Assembly: GCA_002320455.1 (NCBI GenBank)
Contig: DCKU01000184.1
Span: 1 to 9,924 of the forward strand
Source: Salinisphaera sp. UBA1666
Lineage (GTDB): Bacteria > Pseudomonadota > Gammaproteobacteria > Nevskiales > Salinisphaeraceae
Direction of reading: 5' to 3'
Length of the DNA: 9,924 bases
Under the pieces are notes generated by a model. It saw only the letters and a program-made list of their open reading frames with translations. It ran no database searches and had not been told where the DNA came from. Position numbers and translations under genes: made by a program. Shown here piece after piece: positions 6,537-9,924 of this stretch (position 1 is the first letter of the stretch; every line of letters starts with the position of its first letter).

Positions 6537-6630
6537 CGCGGCGCTCGTACGAAACGGCAACAGCCCCTCGTCATCGCCTACACGGTATGCTCAGCAGACG
6601 TGGCTTTTTGCCAGCTGCCGGAGCACAACA

Positions 6631-7317
6631 ATGGCACGAGACGAGGAACCGGGCCGCTCGCGACTGTTCGATCAGGTCACCAGCTTTACGGCCAGCCTGT
6701 CGCGTAGCGCGGTTGGCTCGCTGGCCGGGCGCGTGGGCGGCTTGACGCTGCGGATCGGCTCCACGCTGATTCTGGATGCCGGTCAGCGGCGCCTGCTGTC
6801 GGCCGAACAGCGTGCCTGGATGGACCGGGCCGGCCAGGCGATCCACGACGCGCGGGTGACCGCCGGGCTGTCGTTGGACGGTCTGGCCGCGGCGCTGGAT
6901 CTAGAAGACAAGACCGTACTCCAGGCCATGGAGCAGGGCAGCGCCACGGTCTCGTTCGAGCTGATCCTGCGGCTGACATCGCTGTTGGCGCGTAACGATC
7001 CGCTGCCGTTTCTGATCAGCCTCGTGCGCGGCTTCAACCCCCGGCTCTGGGCGCTGGCCGAGGACTGGGGTATTGGCCACCTGCCAACCATGATCGAGCG
7101 CGATCGCAAGTGGATGAACATCTATCGCGGCAACGAGGCCGTGCGCCAGCTGCCCGAGGCCGAGTTCAATCAGGTGTTGTCTTTCTGCGAGTCAGCGCTG
7201 GAGACGGCGCTCGTCTTTCGCCAGCCGCCTGCTGCCGGCACGCCGGGCAAGCCGACTGGCCGCCCGAGGCCGAACCGCGGCGACACCGGCCCCGCAGCGG
7301 ACGATCCGGACCAATAG
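6631..7317 (+). CDS. Helix-turn-helix (XRE-like) protein of unknown target
   Basis: The product has 228 residues. Residues about 65-125 form an XRE-like DNA-binding region: AIHDARVTAGLSLDGLAAALDLEDKTVLQAMEQGSATVSFELILRLTSLLARN. This has the pattern of helix, turn, recognition helix and closing helices. The N-terminal 60 residues and the region after 130 match no family I recognise. The last 30 residues are rich in Pro, Gly and Arg and are probably disordered. ATG 6631 is chosen because GGAG (6620-6623) lies 7 bases upstream. The open frame extends back to 6346, but that extension lies in the MITE-like element and is not credible. It may regulate the outer-membrane gene that follows, though nothing in the sequence proves this. 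Confidence 0.75.
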   Translation: MARDEEPGRSRLFDQVTSFTASLSRSAVGSLAGRVGGLTLRIGSTLILDAGQRRLLSAEQRAWMDRAGQAIHDARVTAGLSLDGLAAALDLEDKTVLQAMEQGSATVSFELILRLTSLLARNDPLPFLISLVRGFNPRLWALAEDWGIGHLPTMIERDRKWMNIYRGNEAVRQLPEAEFNQVLSFCESALETALVFRQPPAAGTPGKPTGRPRPNRGDTGPAADDPDQ

Positions 7318-7412
7318 CCGCGCATCTTTCGCGTACCATCGATGTGGACGGGGGAGTCCGCGTCGATCGACCCAGCCGTCGGCGCGTCATATCTTTTTTT
7401 CGGGGAGATTAC

Positions 7413-8213
7413 ATGCGTTTCAAATACACGGCGCGCAGCGCCGCGGTGCTGGTCGTGCTGGCCACAACCGCCATGCCGGTCGCTGCCCAAACCAACTTCT
7501 TCGGTATTGATCGGGCGGCCCACGATAGCGGCGTGCCGGCCGATCGACCGGGGTTTGGCGACAACATCGGCCTGGTGCCCAAGGGCTATTACTTGGCCGA
7601 GGGCGGCGTACGTTTCGACGACAATCAGGGCGGCGGCTCAAGCACCACGATTCCGTCGAGCTTTCTGCTGCGCACCGGTATCGACGAGAACATCGAGCTA
7701 CGCGTGGGCTTCAACGGTTATGTGCTCAACAGCCCGGGTGAAGACGGTGCGGGTGACGCCACGGTGGGCGCCAAGATCCGCGTCCACGATGAAACGACCT
7801 ACACACCGGCCGTCAGCCTGTTGCCGACCGTCTCGCTGCCCGTGGGCTCGGATGCCGTCAGTGCCACCAAGGCTGAGCCCGAGCTGCATTTCATCTGGGG
7901 CAAGACGCTGACCTCGGATTTCAGCCTGGGCGGCAACGTCAACCTGGCCGAGCGAGTCGACGCGGCCGAGAACTACACGCTTGAAACCGCGGTATCGCTA
8001 GCGGCCAACTATGGTTTCACGGACCGGCTCAGCGGCTACGCCGAATACTACACGATCCTGCCGGAAAACGACGGCCGCGATACCCATGCCATCAACGGCG
8101 GTGTGGCGTTCGTGCCAGGCCATCTGATCCAGCTCGATGCCTATGTCGGCACCGGCCTGAACGACACGACCAGCAATATCTTTTTCGGCGGTGGTATTGC
8201 CAAGCTGTTCTGA
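7413..8213 (+). CDS. Outer-membrane beta-barrel protein, transporter/phenol-degradation MetA-like family
   Basis: The product has 266 residues. It has a clear Sec signal peptide (basic start MRFKYTAR, hydrophobic core AAVLVVLATTA, cleavage VAA-Q at 25/26). The mature part is made of alternating polar and hydrophobic strands: GYYLAEGGVRF, IELRVGFNGYVL, DATVGAKIRV, PELHFIWGKTL, FSLGGNVNLAE, LSGYAEYYTI, IQLDAYVGTGL, and a final IFFGGGIAKLF. It ends in Phe, as outer-membrane barrels do. The pattern fits the family annotated as transporter or MetA-pathway of phenol degradation; the true ligand is unknown. A strong Shine-Dalgarno sequence (GGGGAG, 5 bases before ATG 7413) fixes the start. An open frame back to 7110 overlaps the previous gene and is rejected. 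The 95-base spacer upstream has no clear terminator or promoter. Confidence 0.82.
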   Translation: MRFKYTARSAAVLVVLATTAMPVAAQTNFFGIDRAAHDSGVPADRPGFGDNIGLVPKGYYLAEGGVRFDDNQGGGSSTTIPSSFLLRTGIDENIELRVGFNGYVLNSPGEDGAGDATVGAKIRVHDETTYTPAVSLLPTVSLPVGSDAVSATKAEPELHFIWGKTLTSDFSLGGNVNLAERVDAAENYTLETAVSLAANYGFTDRLSGYAEYYTILPENDGRDTHAINGGVAFVPGHLIQLDAYVGTGLNDTTSNIFFGGGIAKLF

Positions 8214-8221
8214 ATATCGAG

Positions 8222-8243
8222 GCCACGGCTTGCACGCTGTGGC
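8222..8243 (+). other. Short hairpin after the outer-membrane protein gene
   Basis: GCCACGGC and GCTGTGGC pair over 8 positions (one G-U) around the six-base loop TTGCAC, 8 bases after the stop at 8213. No T-run follows, so it is at best a weak or factor-dependent terminator, or a 3'-end stabiliser. Confidence 0.35.
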
Positions 8244-8282
8244 AGGCTGACGTGATGGCTTGCCCGGCGTGGGCTTCAATCT

Positions 8283-8942
8283 ATGACCGTCTTACGTATC
8301 GATCTCGTCTCGGACATCGTCTGCCCATGGTGCGCCATCGGTCTGGCGCATCTGGAGCAGGCCGTGGCCGGTCTGGATGATGTTGAGACCGAGCTGCACT
8401 GGCATCCGTTTCTGCTCAACCCGGACATCGAGGCCGGCGGGCGCGACATGACCCAGCATCTGTCGCAAAAATACGGCAAGACCGCCGAAGAGGTCGCGGC
8501 CTCGCAGCAGCAGATCGTGGCCGCGGCACAGGCCTGCGGGCTGAACTTCGACGGCGCACTGAAACGTCGCTCGTACAACACCTTCGATGCCCATCGCGTG
8601 TTGCATCATGCCCGCGAGGCCGGTGTGGACGATGCGTTCAACCGGGCGCTGTTCGAGGCCTATTTCGGCCACGCCAAAGACCCGACCGACCCGGCGCTGC
8701 TGGGACGTATCGGCGCTGATCTGGGTCTGGACAGACAAGACATCGAGGCCATTCTTGCAAGCGATCGTCACGCCCAGGCTGTACGCGACGAAGTGGCGCG
8801 TTTCCAGCAGATGGGCATTTCGGCGGTGCCGTCTTTCATCGTGGCCGATACCTATCTGATCAGCGGCGCGCAGCCGCCGGCTGCACTGGCTGATAGCTTG
8901 TCGCGTATCGCTGACGAGCAGGGCGACGCCGCGGCCTCGTGA
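8283..8942 (+). CDS. DsbA family oxidoreductase, FrnE-like
   Basis: The product has 219 residues, the usual length for the FrnE/2-hydroxychromene-2-carboxylate isomerase-like branch of the DSBA superfamily. The N-terminal strand IDLVSDIVCPWC carries the redox motif CPWC (C14-C17). The cis-proline loop is at AVPSFIV (P183). The inserted helical domain between them contains NTFDAHRVLHHAREAG, typical of this branch. There is no signal peptide, so it is probably a cytosolic thiol-disulfide oxidoreductase. Members have been linked to oxidative-stress resistance, but the natural substrate here is unknown. The Shine-Dalgarno sequence is weak. The DUF3253 gene starts 6 bases after its stop. Confidence 0.92.
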   Translation: MTVLRIDLVSDIVCPWCAIGLAHLEQAVAGLDDVETELHWHPFLLNPDIEAGGRDMTQHLSQKYGKTAEEVAASQQQIVAAAQACGLNFDGALKRRSYNTFDAHRVLHHAREAGVDDAFNRALFEAYFGHAKDPTDPALLGRIGADLGLDRQDIEAILASDRHAQAVRDEVARFQQMGISAVPSFIVADTYLISGAQPPAALADSLSRIADEQGDAAAS

Positions 8943-8948
8943 GCGCGC

Positions 8949-9203
8949 ATGGCCGTCACCGATCACATGCTGCGACAGCGCATTCTGCTCAAGTGCGAAG
9001 CCCGCGGGCCAAATAAAAGCTGCTGCCCGTCGGATATCGCGCGAAGCTTCGGCGACGACTGGCGCGCACTCATGCCGCGCGTTCGGGCGCAGGCGTGTGA
9101 GCTGGCCGCAGTCGGGCAGATCGTCATCTCTCAGCGCGGCCAGACCGTCGATGCAGCAACCGCGCGTGGGCCGATCCGGCTAGCGATGCCGCGTCGGGAT
9201 TGA
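8949..9203 (+). CDS. DUF3253 domain-containing protein
   Basis: The product has 84 residues covering the whole DUF3253 domain. Recognisable segments are CCPSDIARSFGDDWRALMPRVRAQACELAAVGQIVISQRGQ, followed by VDAATARGPIRLAMP, the family's C-terminal signature. The predicted fold is a small winged-helix-like domain: helix, helix, then two strands. That suggests nucleic-acid binding, but the function is not established. It begins 6 bases after the FrnE-like gene and is probably translated from the same mRNA by coupling. Confidence 0.88.
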   Translation: MAVTDHMLRQRILLKCEARGPNKSCCPSDIARSFGDDWRALMPRVRAQACELAAVGQIVISQRGQTVDAATARGPIRLAMPRRD

Positions 9204-9270
9204 ACTACAACTGCGCGCCATGCCTTGAAAACGTGCAGCAATGCACCACATTGGCACGATGCCGCGTGAT

Positions 9271-9290
9271 TCGGCTCTTTGGCCGACTTT
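9271..9290 (+). terminator. Weak candidate terminator of the FrnE-like/DUF3253 operon
   Basis: TCGGC and GCCGA pair around a six-base loop and are followed by CTTT, 68 bases after the DUF3253 stop. The stem is only 5 bp and the T-run only 3 bases, so this is a low-confidence call. Confidence 0.25.
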
Positions 9291-9342
9291 AAAACTTGGC
9301 ATATCTCCTGCATAAACGCTGCGTGCACCCACAGCCATGCGC

Positions 9343-9373
9343 TGCGTAAGGTGCAATGTCATAGCGTTACGCA
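9343..9373. promoter_or_regulatory. Inverted repeat immediately upstream of cynS
   Basis: TGCGTAA (9343-9349) and TTACGCA (9367-9373) are perfect reverse complements separated by 17 bases, and end 5 bases before the GGAG at 9379-9382. GCGTTACGC (9364-9372) is itself a near palindrome. The position suits a repressor or activator site, or an RNA hairpin next to the ribosome binding site. No convincing -35/-10 pair was found in the 186-base spacer. Confidence 0.35.
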
Positions 9374-9389
9374 TTAAAGGAGATACGCG

Positions 9390-9836
9390 ATGGATAAGCA
9401 GGCCATGAAACAGGCCATTCTGGCCGCCAAGAAAGCCAAGGGATTGCGCTGGGATCATATTGCCGGTGAGATCAATATGTCGCCGGTCTGGACCGCAACG
9501 TGTTGCCTGGGCGAGGCCTCGGCCACCGAAGAGATCGCGCAGAAGATTACGGCCGTGCTGGATCTTGGCGACGATGTCGCTGATGCGCTAACCGAATGTC
9601 CCATGAAGGGGCAATGGCTGGATCGCGGTATCCCCAACGACCCGATGCTCTATCGTTTCTATGAGATCCTCTCGGTGTTCGGGCCGGGCATCAAGGACTA
9701 TGTCCATGAAGAATTCGGCGACGGCATCATGTCGGCGATCGATTTCATGGTCGACGTGGAGCGCGAAGAAAACCCCAAGGGTGATCGCGTGAAAATCGTG
9801 ATGAACGGCAAGTTCCTGCCCTACGTGCGTTGGTAG
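9390..9836 (+). CDS. cynS: Cyanase (cyanate hydratase)
   Basis: The product has 148 residues, within the family's usual 150-160. Cyanase converts cyanate and bicarbonate to ammonia and carbon dioxide (via carbamate), detoxifying cyanate and releasing nitrogen; it works as a cytosolic decamer. The N-terminal half is the helical HTH-like domain (AAKKAKGLRWDHIAGEINMSPVW). The C-terminal catalytic domain has YRFYEILSVFG and HEEFGDGIMSAIDF. R89, E92 and S115 correspond to the catalytic Arg96, Glu99 and Ser122 of E. coli, with the same spacing of 26 between Arg and Ser. The start is fixed by a strong AAAGGAG 7 bases upstream. No carbonic anhydrase (cynT), cynR or cyanate transporter gene is next to it in the window. 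Confidence 0.97.
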   Translation: MDKQAMKQAILAAKKAKGLRWDHIAGEINMSPVWTATCCLGEASATEEIAQKITAVLDLGDDVADALTECPMKGQWLDRGIPNDPMLYRFYEILSVFGPGIKDYVHEEFGDGIMSAIDFMVDVEREENPKGDRVKIVMNGKFLPYVRW

Positions 9837-9886
9837 ATCCCAGCGCCGTGGGCGTGGCGCCCGAGGGCTGAGCCAGGACGAGCCTG

Positions 9887-9924
9887 CTAGGGTCTTTTGA
9901 GGTTTCATCCGAGCGCCGCGTTGG
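9887..9924 (+). mobile_element. Partial copy of the MITE-like element, cut by the window end
   Basis: It begins at CTAG (9887-9890) and reads GGGTCTTTTGAGGTTTCAT, then CCGAGCGCCGCGTTGG to the window end. From the first G (9890), 29 of 35 bases match the right end of the complete element read inward (6567 toward 6533), including 15 consecutive identical bases. It lies 50 bases after the cynS stop. The rest of the element is outside the window. The 50 bases between cynS and the element hold a short GC-rich stem (GCGCC/GGCGC, 9843-9860) but no clear terminator. Confidence 0.7.

Larger units (their letters stand above)
6302..6567. mobile_element. Complete MITE-like element with 24-bp perfect terminal inverted repeats
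   Basis: The left end (6302-6325, starting GGGGCTGTTGCCGTTTCGT) and the right end (6544-6567) are perfect 24-base reverse complements. The 266 bp between and including them carry no convincing gene and are packed with inverted repeats. Related ends occur at 1-22 and 9887-9924. The right end, read inward, continues CGAGCGCCGCGTTGG exactly as the 9887-9924 copy does. The left flank is CTAG (6299-6302) and the right flank CTCG (6567-6570), which could be a mutated 4-bp target duplication. If so, the element proper is 6303-6566. Four-base YTAR targets are known for the IS5 group, so mobilisation by an IS5-like transposase is possible. No transposase is in the window. Confidence 0.85.

Noticed and set aside
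6346..6630. N-terminal extension of the XRE-like gene, open from 6346
   Set aside because: It lies almost wholly inside the MITE-like element. ATG 6631 has a proper GGAG 7 bases upstream.
7110..7412. N-terminal extension of the outer-membrane protein gene
   Set aside because: It overlaps the end of the XRE-like gene and would bury a clear signal peptide that starts at 7413 behind a strong Shine-Dalgarno sequence.
9251..9266. Possible sigma54 promoter (TTGGCACG) upstream of cynS
   Set aside because: The GG to GC spacing is 9 bases instead of the required 10, and the TTGC half is missing.

Overview
The window reads as chromosomal DNA of a GC-rich proteobacterium, most likely a gammaproteobacterium. 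Supporting signs are a near-consensus CTG-N10-CAG LexA (SOS) box, a canonical ArfB, an E. coli-type cyanase, a signal-peptide-bearing outer-membrane barrel protein and dense, uniform high-GC coding. A halophile such as Salinisphaera is only a guess from general impression. About 85-90% of the window is coding, and all genes except the first lie on the + strand.

Region 1 (1-4791) is a DNA-repair and stress block. arfB (ribosome rescue) is on the - strand. Diverging from it is a radical-SAM protein of the family genomically linked to uracil-DNA glycosylases, with a LexA box lying across its start codon. Next come a SatD-family protein, an 18-of-21-pair dyad, and a DUF3307 membrane protein. The last gene is a DUF4130-UdgX fusion that overlaps the DUF3307 gene by an ATGA junction. 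The radical-SAM and UdgX proteins are usual genomic partners, so the SatD/DUF3307 pair looks like an insert in, or an added partner to, an SOS-controlled repair operon.

Region 2 (4792-6567) holds a sugar-porter-type MFS transporter with its own plausible sigma70 promoter. Directly abutting its stop codon is a 266-bp non-coding element with 24-bp perfect terminal inverted repeats and several internal palindromes, i.e. a MITE-like element. Divergent copies of the same element end occur at both window edges (1-22 and 9887-9924). All three sit next to CTAG at the 3' end of a gene (arfB, the MFS gene, cynS), and in two of them that CTAG contains the gene's stop codon.

Region 3 (6568-9203) holds an XRE-like regulator, an outer-membrane beta-barrel protein, a FrnE-like DsbA-family oxidoreductase and a small DUF3253 protein closely coupled to it. 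Region 4 (9204-9886) holds cyanase (cynS) behind a strong Shine-Dalgarno sequence and a small inverted repeat, with no carbonic anhydrase or cynR visible.

The observations most worth following are the MITE family targeting CTAG at gene ends, the SOS box over the start codon of the radical-SAM gene, and the SatD protein, whose motifs resemble a class III nucleotide cyclase core and which sits beside a multi-pass membrane protein.
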